Origin: Pirellulaceae bacterium
GTDB taxonomy: Bacteria; Planctomycetota; Planctomycetia; Pirellulales; Pirellulaceae
Direction: 5' to 3'
NCBI GenBank assembly: GCA_022448315.1
Contig: JAKVCA010000030.1
Coordinates: 1 to 57,292 of the forward strand
Length of the DNA: 57,292 nucleotides
Positions 8,382-16,732 of the stretch are shown here, piece after piece; the first letter of the stretch is position 1, and each line of letters opens with the position of its first letter. The notes below the pieces were generated by a model, which worked only from the letters and a program-made list of their open reading frames with translations, did not search any database and had not been told where the DNA came from. Position numbers and translations under genes: made by a program.

Positions 8382-11150
8382 CTACGGCAAAAAAGCAAAT
8401 TCGTTGGAATTGATGATCGCGCGACAGATAAGATTCAGCTCGCCATCTCGCAATAGCGTTGAGCAACTTTCCTGCTCACGTGGCGTGGGTTTTCGTCCAA
8501 GCAGCAATTCAAAGCATCTTGCGAGAGCTTGCTCCGATTTTCCTTCACTCTCCCTTTGTGCCCGCTCCGCGATCAAACGCGATTGTTCCATGACGAAATC
8601 GCTGTTCATCAGATTCAGTGCCTGCAGCGGCGTGGTGGACACCGGCCTTTTCGCTCGGACCTGACCACAATCTGGAAAATCAAAGGCCGTAAACATGCCA
8701 TCATCGACCCGACGCATTCGTTCCTGATAGATCATTCGTCGCCAAGTCTCCGGGCCGTGGTTATCCACGAGCTCCCATTGCGCGTACGTCTTTTTGACGT
8801 TGTGAATCCTATAGCTGCGTCCCCCCACTCGAAGATCAAGATTTCCTGATGCCTGAAGAATCGAGTCTCGGATCACTTCAGCTTCGACACGTTTCGGTGG
8901 AAATCTCCAGAGCCATTTCGAATCGGCATCCAATCTGTTTCCGCGTTCGTTGGGTTGGCTCGATTGTCGAAAGGCCCGGGAATGCACAAGAAGTCGAAGC
9001 ATGGATTTGGTGGACCATGGTTGCCCTTGAATCTCTGTCGGTTGCATGAACTCGGCAGCTAACCAATCGAGAAGTGCAGGATGGGTTGGCAATGCCCCTG
9101 CATTTCCAAAATCGCTGGTTGTCGAAACAAGCCCCTGTCCAAAAACATGGTGCCAGATGCGATTGACCATCACACGAGCAGTCAAAGGATGCTCGACGTT
9201 CCCGAGCCACTGCGCGATGGCCAAACGTCTTTGCGGGCCAGTTGAGTCTTCGGGCAGGTCAAGTTTCCCACCCAGCATGACAGGACCAGCAGGAGCGACC
9301 TTGTCACGCGGGTTTTCCGGGCTGCCACGAAGCAGAACATAGGTATCCCCAGGAGCAACAAGTCGGCCCACAAAACTTGGCCTTGGACCTTCTTCTGCCA
9401 ATTGTCCGATCAACGACTGAATCTCATTCAACGTTTCTTGGCGCTCAGGGAATTGTTCGGCCAGTTTTTTGTTGACCGCCCAAGTGCCGACCCAAGGTTG
9501 CCATGTGCCATCAGATTTCAGAATCTGCAAGTCGAATTCGTAACGAGGCAGATTCGGTTTTCTCTCCAGGTAATCGGTCTCGTAGAAATACTCTCGGTTG
9601 TTGCTGATTCGCAGTCGGCTTATTGTTTTTGAATCACTCAAATCAAATTGGACCCATGGCTTCTCTTCGTCTTTTTCAGTTTTCGCCCGCCAAACCATCG
9701 TCCCGTATTGGCCGTCATTGACTCTTGTCACAGGGTTTCGTGTTTCAAAACCTTTCTCCGGGTATCCCGTCAGTTTCGTTCCATGCTTTGCGAGTGCGAG
9801 ATTGACCTGCGGCTCATCCGGCCCGAAAATCTCGAGTTCGTCGATGAAAATGCTGGGTGCTTTGAAACGAATCCGCACACCTTGCGTTTCGATTGGCCTG
9901 AAGTGCAGTTCGCGGTACGCGCCCCAATTTTCTTCCCATCCCCCAAATCGCTTCAGTTCATCCCGTCGGGCCTCAAGCTCTGCGACCAACTCGCTACCGC
10001 GTTGCTGCAGAGGATGGTCGCTGGAATATTCGGGATGTCGACTGCCAAATTCGATATCTTCAAAGGCCGCAGTCATGGCATAGTAATCACGGATCGTGAT
10101 GGGATCGAACTTGTGATTATGGCAACGAGCGCACCCGACCGTGACGCCCATCACGGAGGCGCCGATCGTTTGCATGACCTCATTAAGGCGATCGGCTCTT
10201 GCCTGACGAATGGCTGTGGGTTCACGCCCAATGGTCGCTGACGGAACGTGAGGGCCAGCCACGAGAAACCCCAGTGCCTCGCCAACGCCCGTGGTATCTC
10301 CGGCAATTTGCTCCCGCACGAATTGATCGTAAGGCTTGTCTTCATTGAACGATCGGATGACATAATCACGGTAAATCCATGCGTTCTTGCGATAAAGGTT
10401 CGCTTCCGAACCATTGGTTTCCGCCCATCGGATCACATCCAACCAATGCTGAGCCCAACGTTCTCCGAATTGAGGAGACGCCAGAAGGGTCTCCACCATC
10501 TCGGAATAAGCAAGTTCAGAATTCTCTGCGCTCTTTTCGATGAACTCTTTGGTCGTCTCAGGCGTGGGTGGCAAACCGGTCAGGACAATCGACAGGCGGC
10601 GCAGTTGGGTGCGAGCATCAGCGGGGACAGAAAATTCCAACTTGGTTTCCGATAGCTTCTCCGCTAGAAAGGCATCGACTGGGTGAGAGTGGATTGTCCG
10701 GTTTTCCGGAACCTTCGGTCGCTGGACCGGTCGGAACGACCAAAGTTCGGTTTCCCCCTGCTCGACGGCGTCCATCTGCCCGGGCCAGATCGCACCCTGA
10801 CGAATCCACCGCTCAAGCAAAACGATTTCCGCTTCGGTTAAAGGTTCGTCATCCAGCGGCATTTCCATACCAGGATCGAGATGGCGAACCACTTCGATGA
10901 GGTAGCTTTTTTCCGGCTTCCCTGGAACAACCGCGGCCAACCCGGAATCTCCACCTTTGAGCATGCCCAAACGGTGATCCAGTCGAAGGTTAGATTCCTG
11001 GTCCTCCTCACCGTGGCAATAACAACACCGATCCTCCAATAACGGCGCGACTTCTCTTTCAAAATCCACCTGCTGCCCGACAAGCGGCAGTGGTTGACCC
11101 CACATCAGGCAAGCAACGGCAACGATGTGAAAAAGAAAGACTGACCTCAT
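8382..11150 (-). CDS. PSCyt1-DUF1549-DUF1553 secreted cytochrome-like protein with discoidin-like insert
   Basis: 922 aa from ATG 11150, chosen because a Sec signal peptide (FLFHIVAVACLMW) follows and a GGAGGG site lies upstream; the open frame extends 72 codons further without support. Domains in order: PSCyt1 haem-binding domain with CCYCH at 42-46; DUF1549 at ~150-355, closing with CARCHNHKFDP (340-350, a second CxxCH); a discoidin/F5-8C-like insert at ~415-555 (LALAKHG, VNDGQYG, WVQFDL); DUF1553 at ~640-900. Probably a periplasmic or surface haem protein acting with the DUF1501 partner. The discoidin-like insert suggests carbohydrate binding, which is inference. Confidence 0.93.
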   Translation of the reverse strand: MRSVFLFHIVAVACLMWGQPLPLVGQQVDFEREVAPLLEDRCCYCHGEEDQESNLRLDHRLGMLKGGDSGLAAVVPGKPEKSYLIEVVRHLDPGMEMPLDDEPLTEAEIVLLERWIRQGAIWPGQMDAVEQGETELWSFRPVQRPKVPENRTIHSHPVDAFLAEKLSETKLEFSVPADARTQLRRLSIVLTGLPPTPETTKEFIEKSAENSELAYSEMVETLLASPQFGERWAQHWLDVIRWAETNGSEANLYRKNAWIYRDYVIRSFNEDKPYDQFVREQIAGDTTGVGEALGFLVAGPHVPSATIGREPTAIRQARADRLNEVMQTIGASVMGVTVGCARCHNHKFDPITIRDYYAMTAAFEDIEFGSRHPEYSSDHPLQQRGSELVAELEARRDELKRFGGWEENWGAYRELHFRPIETQGVRIRFKAPSIFIDELEIFGPDEPQVNLALAKHGTKLTGYPEKGFETRNPVTRVNDGQYGTMVWRAKTEKDEEKPWVQFDLSDSKTISRLRISNNREYFYETDYLERKPNLPRYEFDLQILKSDGTWQPWVGTWAVNKKLAEQFPERQETLNEIQSLIGQLAEEGPRPSFVGRLVAPGDTYVLLRGSPENPRDKVAPAGPVMLGGKLDLPEDSTGPQRRLAIAQWLGNVEHPLTARVMVNRIWHHVFGQGLVSTTSDFGNAGALPTHPALLDWLAAEFMQPTEIQGQPWSTKSMLRLLVHSRAFRQSSQPNERGNRLDADSKWLWRFPPKRVEAEVIRDSILQASGNLDLRVGGRSYRIHNVKKTYAQWELVDNHGPETWRRMIYQERMRRVDDGMFTAFDFPDCGQVRAKRPVSTTPLQALNLMNSDFVMEQSRLIAERAQRESEGKSEQALARCFELLLGRKPTPREQESCSTLLRDGELNLICRAIINSNEFAFLP

Positions 11151-11369
11151 CGTGATTCCCTCCAGTTGGCTCGCAACTGCTGTGACCATTCTCGCACCAA
11201 ATTTAAGTGTGGATCGGCAAGATCCTTCGCGGCGCACAGGGCAGATTTGCTCACCCCACCACTCGCTCTCAATCCTCGCACACCTCTTGTCCCCCGGAGG
11301 CGACCGCTCGACAAAACAAAATCCGATCGGCAGGCGAGATTCGCGTGCCCATATCCCCCGCCGCAAGGC

Positions 11370-13160
11370 TCATTTTGCCTTTTTTTTGACCGGAGGAGGA
11401 TCATGTTTTTCACGGTAGTTCTTCAGTTCGGGCCAGGTAAGTTTCCCGTCCCCATTAGCATCTGCCGCTGGATGATCCTTAAAGTACTTGTCTTTCCAAC
11501 CTTCCGCATCCGCCTTGGGATTATTTGCGTCTTTGGGTTGCCAATCCGGCTGAGGAGGGATCCTGCCTTTTTCCGGCAATCTTGATTTCAGATCGCGGCG
11601 AAACTCCGTCAACCGTCGCGAATGTCGGGCCTCCCCCGCGAGGTTGGTCCACTCAAATGGGTCCGCCACCGTGTCATACAGCTCTTCTTTCCCATTTTCG
11701 TACCGGATATATCTCCAGTCTTTGAACCGTAACGAATAGCTTTCCTCGGATGGGTCGTATTTCATTCGCCATTTGTACAGGGCCGTCAATGCTGCGTTGG
11801 GCCCATCCCATTCACCCAGCTCTGGATCTTGGAGGAGCCGTTTGAGACTATGACCATCCAGTGGGTGCCCCTTGTCGCTTTTCATGGTGCTCCCCTCGAG
11901 ACCACAGAGGTCGACAAGTGTTGGAAACAGGTCGATGAGGGATACTGGATGATCACAGGCCTTATCACGACGGGAAACACCAGGCGAACGAATGATCAAC
12001 GGGATCTGAGTGCTTTCCTGCCAGAGTGAGTTTTTATAAAGATAATTTTTCTCCCCCATGCCCCACCCGTGATCGCTGGTAAAGACGATGATCGTATTCT
12101 CGTTCAAAGAAGAATGATCGACGACATCCAGAATTCGCCCAATCTGTTCATCCACGGATGCCACACTCGCTAGATAAGCCTGAATGAAATGCTTGAGTCC
12201 CAATTCGGCATTCGAGTAGGAAGCCGTCAGACTCTGATACAGCCTTGAGCCCATGTCCTCGGTCCGCGGGGAAGACGGTTCTTCTCCATTGGGTAGACCA
12301 CGAATGAATCGAGCATAGGTATCATCCACATCCCCAGGACGGATCTCCGGCAACTCAACATCTTCGAGCGGAAACCTATCAAAGAACCGTTGGGGCACGA
12401 TTAATGGAGTGTGCGGTCGAATAAAACCGATCGCCATGAAAAACGGGGGAGCACTCGCGGATTCTTCGGCGAGTTGGGCAAGTCTTTCCACGGCCCAATC
12501 GCCATTGATCTCATCCGGCGTCTGGTCACGATCTTGTTGCGACTCAACCCGTAAATTGCGGGCCTGTTTCCCCCACCCGCCATTGCGCCAGGAAAACACT
12601 TTACCGTCAGCCGTTTTACGTCCTTCCAAGTTTTCAAAAGGGCCGAACGACCCATCCACCGGCCCAATTTCTCGAAAAGGGGCGGGCACGTCTGGATGAG
12701 CAACTTTCTCACCTCCGGCGAAAGCAAAGGGGCCATAGTCGGCGGGATGACCATATTCCTGCCAGCCCCGTTCCATGACCCGATGATGCATCAACTTCCC
12801 GGTCCCGATGGTCCTGTAGCCGTTGGCCTCAAAGTGTTCCTGCAAGGTTCTGGAATTCTGCAGGACTTCATAGGTGTTCCACTTGGTGAAGCCATAGCAA
12901 CCTGAGTGATGCGGATAAATTCCTGTAAACAGACTTGCCCTCGAAGGCCCGCAGATCGGCGCATTGCAGTGAGCCTGCGTGAAGCTGACACCGCTCTTCG
13001 CAAGACGAGCCATGTGAGGAGTTTGAGTCTGAGGGTGACCCCCATATCCTTCTATGTAGTCATTTAAATCATCGCAAATGATGAAGATGACATTGGGTTG
13101 CTCAGCATGAGCCGAAACAACAAAACAACCCAAAAGAATCGTCCCGAGCGCCCATCGCAT
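11370..13160 (-). CDS. secreted sulfatase with C-terminal EF-hand
   Basis: 596 aa from ATG 13160, which has AAGGAAG nine bases upstream and opens a clear signal peptide ending at AHA (17-19). Type I sulfatase, alkaline-phosphatase superfamily: metal-binding DD at 30-31, and the formylglycine-forming CGPSR at 70-74 (Cys70) in a typical ICGPSRASLFTG context, plus the TSDHGWGMGEKNYLYK segment that supplies Asp/His metal ligands and a Lys. The family context resembles iduronate-2-sulfatase. The C-terminus carries one EF-hand loop (DANGDGKLTWPE) and then a basic tail. It lies upstream of the PSCyt1/DUF1501 pair on the same strand, with a 219-bp gap. Confidence 0.95.
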   Translation of the reverse strand: MRWALGTILLGCFVVSAHAEQPNVIFIICDDLNDYIEGYGGHPQTQTPHMARLAKSGVSFTQAHCNAPICGPSRASLFTGIYPHHSGCYGFTKWNTYEVLQNSRTLQEHFEANGYRTIGTGKLMHHRVMERGWQEYGHPADYGPFAFAGGEKVAHPDVPAPFREIGPVDGSFGPFENLEGRKTADGKVFSWRNGGWGKQARNLRVESQQDRDQTPDEINGDWAVERLAQLAEESASAPPFFMAIGFIRPHTPLIVPQRFFDRFPLEDVELPEIRPGDVDDTYARFIRGLPNGEEPSSPRTEDMGSRLYQSLTASYSNAELGLKHFIQAYLASVASVDEQIGRILDVVDHSSLNENTIIVFTSDHGWGMGEKNYLYKNSLWQESTQIPLIIRSPGVSRRDKACDHPVSLIDLFPTLVDLCGLEGSTMKSDKGHPLDGHSLKRLLQDPELGEWDGPNAALTALYKWRMKYDPSEESYSLRFKDWRYIRYENGKEELYDTVADPFEWTNLAGEARHSRRLTEFRRDLKSRLPEKGRIPPQPDWQPKDANNPKADAEGWKDKYFKDHPAADANGDGKLTWPELKNYREKHDPPPVKKKAK

Positions 13161-13360
13161 TTTGATTCGCTTCCTTTTTGTGCGCTGTAAGCCAATGAGA
13201 ATCCGCAATTCGTTGTCCATTATGGAAGAAGGAACATCAACCTCAAAGTTCCTTCCCGATGGCAGGCGTCTCAATCAACCGACCCTGCAACCAGCCCTAT
13301 CCGCATTTTAACTCGGAAACACCACTCGTGCGTCATTCCAGTTTGGCGGCACGCCGCCGG

Positions 13361-13402
13361 CCTGATGTTTTCCACCCGGTGTTTTCCGCCTGATGTTTTC
13401 CG
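13361..13402. repeat. 3 x 14-bp tandem repeat
   Basis: Three adjacent 14-bp units of the form CCTGRTGTTTTCCR (13361-13374, 13375-13388, 13389-13402); units 1 and 3 differ at one base and the middle unit at a few. They directly follow a GC-rich hairpin at 13345-13358. Too short for a minisatellite with known function; may be part of a dispersed element. Confidence 0.75.
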
Positions 13403-13690
13403 TCCATGTGAACAGACCTTTGATTCCGGATGAATCATTAGAAAACCAAGGCTCGATTCTCTTACTCCGGATAAGGCGTTTTACTTCAAGGCGGTCCACA
13501 TCTCTGAATTCCCCTTTCTATGGACCCATCGTGTTTGCGTCGCAGAGGTCGCTCAACACCTATTTTAAAACTTGGATTCCCCGAAAACGCCTTTGGACAG
13601 CCTGTGAAATTTCGGCAAATTTCTTCTCCGAAACGGTTTCTCTGGGGTTTGCGTTTCTCTGAGTTTCCGTGCGGTCTCCGCATTTCCATG

Positions 13691-13716
13691 CCATGGGAGT
13701 CGTATTGTTCCCATGG
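13691..13716. repeat. inverted repeat / stem-loop
   Basis: CCATGGGA (13691-13698), a 10-base spacer and TCCCATGG (13709-13716): a perfect 8-bp stem. No T-run follows on either strand, so it is not a typical intrinsic terminator. Confidence 0.6.
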
Positions 13717-13931
13717 AAGGTCACTCCAGCCCGCTCACACTTCGCCGTCTTGAAGTTGGCCCCCAGCTCAAGATTTCGGGTTTTATGCACAAGAATCCGT
13801 GTGATTCAATGGCCATGGGGGCACCGAGCTCCCGAAACTAACAAAAACCTTCTGCGGAAGCCCCTTGGATGCCCCGGTTAAAACCAGGTGCCCATGTGCG
13901 AATTTGCAGTTCATGATTTGGATAATCAAGG

Positions 13932-13959
13932 TTGAGCATCTCGGAAACTCATTTACACT
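13932..13959 (+). promoter_or_regulatory. candidate sigma-70 promoter for the 41-aa ORF
   Basis: TTGAGC (13932-13937), 16-base spacer, TACACT (13954-13959), about 60 bp before ATG 14018. Read by eye; not supported by any mapped transcript. Confidence 0.4.
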
Positions 13960-14017
13960 AGTGATCTCATAAAAGTTCGGTCAATTCGACCACTCGAGTT
14001 TTGCAGGAATCCCGTCC

Positions 14018-14143
14018 ATGAATGATCGTCTGCTGGAATTGGTCACCAAGAATAAAGAATTGATTTTGATCGGCCTGATCTGTGGTGTCGGGATGGGCAT
14101 TGTGGGATTGGCTTTCACGATCGCGGAAGTTCTCTGGCGATAA
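14018..14143 (+). CDS. 41-residue single-pass membrane protein
   Basis: ATG 14018 to TAA 14143. The product has a charged N-terminus (MNDRLLELVTKNKE), a continuous hydrophobic segment of about 22 residues with a GxxxGxxxG-like pattern (LICGVGMGIVGL), and ends EVLWR. AGGA lies upstream at the right region and a promoter-like pair is ~60 bp away. The glycine pattern favours helix packing, so an oligomer or a partner in a membrane complex is possible. No family recognised. It lies 210 bp before the 29-residue basic ORF on the same strand. Confidence 0.6.
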   Translation: MNDRLLELVTKNKELILIGLICGVGMGIVGLAFTIAEVLWR

Positions 14144-14241
14144 TTCCATAAACACCCCCAAGGCCCCTTCAGAGGCGATATGGGGCAGCCGGCGATGACG
14201 TGCGCGGTGTGCTTTTTGGAAAGCATTCACGCATTTAGCCC

Positions 14242-14271
14242 TTGCGACTTGCTAACGCATTTCGGTACACT
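14242..14271 (+). promoter_or_regulatory. candidate sigma-70 promoter for the 29-aa basic ORF
   Basis: TTGCGA (14242-14247), 18-base spacer, TACACT (14266-14271), about 80 bp before the GTG start at 14354. The -10 box is identical to that in front of the 41-residue ORF. By-eye prediction. Confidence 0.45.
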
Positions 14272-14353
14272 GTGCGGTTTTCATGTCCGGAAAAGATGGG
14301 TTCGGGGACCACTTCCTCGGGACGTATCGAAACCCTCCAGGGAGTAAGAGTCA

Positions 14354-14443
14354 GTGGGAACGAAGAAAACCGGTAAAGGGCGACGAAAAATTGGCCGCAA
14401 AAAGCGAAAAATGCGTGCCAAGATCCGCCATCGCAAGAAATAG
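14354..14443 (+). CDS. 29-residue highly basic protein, bS22/mS38 (AURKAIP1/COX24)-like
   Basis: GTG 14354 to TAG 14443. Nearly two thirds of the residues are Lys or Arg, starting MGTKKTGKGRRK and ending KMRAKIRHRKK. An AGGGAG Shine-Dalgarno lies about ten bases before the GTG, and a promoter-like pair is upstream. The pattern of basic residues, with a KKRKM core and a RxxIRHRKK end, resembles the very short AURKAIP1/COX24-domain family, which includes mycobacterial bS22 and mitochondrial mS38, small-subunit ribosomal proteins of similar size and charge. The match is by eye and low-complexity basic sequence aligns easily, so ribosomal function is inference. Genes this short are routinely missed. 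Confidence 0.6.
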   Translation: MGTKKTGKGRRKIGRKKRKMRAKIRHRKK

Positions 14444-14717
14444 TTCTTTGCATGCCGGTGGGCTCTGACCATCCCCCATCCCACCGAGCCGCTTTGAGGG
14501 CGCCCCCTCTCCTCGACAAAGCATCCAAGTCGGGTCGTTTCTTGCAGCAGAACCTGAGGGCCTTGTTGGCGTTGTAGAAATCATCGTTGCACTGCCCGAA
14601 TTTCATGGGTGCTCAGGTTGGTACGAGGTCAACATCCGTCCCTGGACAATCCGTTCGCCCCTGGGCGAGCCACCTGCTGCGGTCGCATGGATTTGGATCC
14701 ACCCGGAGAACGGCTCG

Positions 14718-15653
14718 ATGGAAGACGTTTCAGAGGCCTCATCACGTTTTCCTGAGACACCGTATCGTGATCCGATCTCCTCACCGACGGTCGGAAGACT
14801 GATGGTGCTTGTTGCGGCGATCCTCTGGAGTTCGAGCGGCTTCTTCGCGAAAGCACCGATTTTCGAAGACTGGCCTGCCGGTGGGCGAAGTCTTTTGCTC
14901 GCATTTTGGCGGGCCGTATTTGCCGTACTGGTCCTCTCCACCATGGTTCGTCGCCCAAGGCTGTCTTGGCGGATGCTCCCGATGGTACTCTGCTTTGTTG
15001 CGATGAACTACACGTTTCTGGAAGCCATGGTCCGTACCGAAGCTTCGGTGGTCATCTGGCTACAGCACACGGCACCCGCATGGGTTCTTCTCGGGAGCGT
15101 CCTATTCTTCCACGAGAGAGTTCAACGATCTGACATCTGGCTGCTTTCCCTTGCGAGCATCGGAGTCAGCATCATCTTGATTTTTCAACTGGGAGGAAAA
15201 GATCCTTTCAGCATCCTTCTGGGCCTGTTGTCTGGCATCACGTACGCGGGGGTCGTCCTTTCGTTGCGTTGGCTTCGGAATGAGGATGCAGCTTGGCTCA
15301 TTACGTTAAATCACCTCGTTACCGCTTTGGCTTTTCTTCCGGCAGCCATGTCGTACCAGGTCTGGCCTCACGATAGTCAGTGGCTTTACCTCGCTGGATT
15401 TGGTGCCCTTCAAATGGGGATCCCCTACGTTCTTTTTGCTGCGGGCGTTCAACGGATCTCTGGTCACCAGGCCTCAGGGATTGTCTTGCTTGAGCCCGTA
15501 CTTTTACCCGTCTGGGTCTATCTTGCCTGGCACTCTCAGCCCGACTACCAACCACCTTCCGCCTCAACGCTCATCGGAGCAACTCTAATATTGGCTGGGC
15601 TTGTCATGCGGTTTTTCGGCGCGAAGAACGAACCGCAGACTCCCCCGGAATGA
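14718..15653 (+). CDS. EamA/DMT-superfamily transporter
   Basis: 311 aa with about ten hydrophobic segments in two EamA repeats: the first starts at ~27 (GRLMVLVAAILWSSSGFF, the conserved W-S/G entry), the second at ~160-300, with a conserved LLEPVLLPVWVYL near the end. An inner-membrane exporter of metabolites or amino acids; substrate not predictable. GGAG lies nine bases before ATG 14718. It precedes the ABC permease genes by ~150 bp on the same strand. Confidence 0.92.
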   Translation: MEDVSEASSRFPETPYRDPISSPTVGRLMVLVAAILWSSSGFFAKAPIFEDWPAGGRSLLLAFWRAVFAVLVLSTMVRRPRLSWRMLPMVLCFVAMNYTFLEAMVRTEASVVIWLQHTAPAWVLLGSVLFFHERVQRSDIWLLSLASIGVSIILIFQLGGKDPFSILLGLLSGITYAGVVLSLRWLRNEDAAWLITLNHLVTALAFLPAAMSYQVWPHDSQWLYLAGFGALQMGIPYVLFAAGVQRISGHQASGIVLLEPVLLPVWVYLAWHSQPDYQPPSASTLIGATLILAGLVMRFFGAKNEPQTPPE

Positions 15654-15805
15654 AGTTCAAGTTGATATGATAGGCGGACCAAGTTTCTTCCTCCCGGAGT
15701 TTCTGCCTCCCGGAATTGGCAAAATGCTCCACGTGTCATGCCAATTGAAAGTTCTGGATCGCTTGAGTCCTCATTACGCGAATCGCCCTTTTCGACCCCG
15801 AAGCC

Positions 15806-16732
15806 ATGTCCATCGTCAGCTTTCTGATCAAACGTTCACTGTGGATTGTTGCCACACTTTGGCTTGTCTACACCGTCTCATTTTTCCTGATGCGATCGGT
15901 CCCCGGCGGTCCTTTCTCAAGCGAACGCAACGTCCCGCCAGAGATCGAACGCAACCTCAAAGCGCGATACAACCTCGACTTACCGCTCTGGGAACAGTAC
16001 CAATTGAATCTTTCGGAGGCGATTCGCGGTGACCTTGGCCCCAGTCTGACGCTCCAAGACTATTCAGTGAACGAAGTGATTGCGGAGGGGTTTCCTGTTT
16101 CTGCCTCTCTGGGCATCCTCGCGATGACCTTCGCATTATCCGTTGGAGTCACGACGGGTGTCATTTCAGCCGTGCGTCGTTATCAGGTCTGGGATCGGTC
16201 CTTGATGACACTGGCGACACTGGGAATCGCAATACCCAATTTTGTGTTGGCCAGTCTTCTCATCATGACATTTGTTTTCCTTGTCCCGCTGTTCCCCTCG
16301 GGTGGCTGGGGCAGCCTGAGCCACCTGGTCCTTCCGGTCATCGCACTCGGCAGCGCTTATGCGGCCAGCATCGCGCGCCTGACTCGCACCGGCATGCTTG
16401 AAGTCATCGGACAGGATTTCATTACGACGGCGAAAGCAAAAGGTTTAAGTGAGCGTACCGTATTGATGAGGCATGCCCTGCCATGTGCGTTGACACCGGT
16501 CGTTTCGTACCTGGGGCCGGCAACTGCCGGAATCTTAACGGGCTCCCTGGTGCTTGAAAAAGTTTTCTTTTTACCGGGCATGGGAAGTCACTTTATCGAA
16601 GCAGCCCTGCAACGCGACTATCCCTTGGCATTAGGAATGGTACTGGTCTATACCCTTCTGCTGATGGTGTTGAACCTGATCGTCGACTTCACCTACGCGA
16701 TTCTCGATCCTCGAGTGGAACTGCAAGCTTAG
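15806..16732 (+). CDS. ABC transporter permease, OppB/DppB type
   Basis: 308 aa, normal for the peptide/nickel importer permease family. Six hydrophobic segments; the N-terminus FLIKRSLWIVATLWLVYTVSF matches the OppB entry, followed by RSVPGGPF and LPLWEQY. The cytoplasmic EAA loop that contacts the ATPase is present (TRTGMLEVIGQDFITTAKAKGLSE, ~192-215). Its stop is immediately followed by the next permease start with no spacing, so the two are made together. No substrate-binding protein or ATPase gene is in the window. Confidence 0.93.
   Translation: MSIVSFLIKRSLWIVATLWLVYTVSFFLMRSVPGGPFSSERNVPPEIERNLKARYNLDLPLWEQYQLNLSEAIRGDLGPSLTLQDYSVNEVIAEGFPVSASLGILAMTFALSVGVTTGVISAVRRYQVWDRSLMTLATLGIAIPNFVLASLLIMTFVFLVPLFPSGGWGSLSHLVLPVIALGSAYAASIARLTRTGMLEVIGQDFITTAKAKGLSERTVLMRHALPCALTPVVSYLGPATAGILTGSLVLEKVFFLPGMGSHFIEAALQRDYPLALGMVLVYTLLLMVLNLIVDFTYAILDPRVELQA

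Larger units (their letters stand above)
13161..14017. other. long gene-poor region with repeats
   Basis: About 850 bp with no convincing gene on either strand. It contains a GC-rich hairpin (GGCGGC-ac-GCCGCC, 13345-13358), a 14-bp tandem repeat (13361-13402), a pyrimidine-rich run with roughly regular TTTCTCTG/TTTCCGTG words (13635-13690), and an 8-bp inverted repeat (13691-13716). Open frames here (for example 13393-13662 plus) have skewed, low-information composition and were not called. The right end carries the promoter for the 41-residue ORF. Confidence 0.6.

Noticed and set aside
13393-13662. 89-residue plus-strand ORF
   Set aside because: Starts inside the 14-bp tandem repeat, has biased composition and no ribosome-binding site; likely a by-product of the repeat region.
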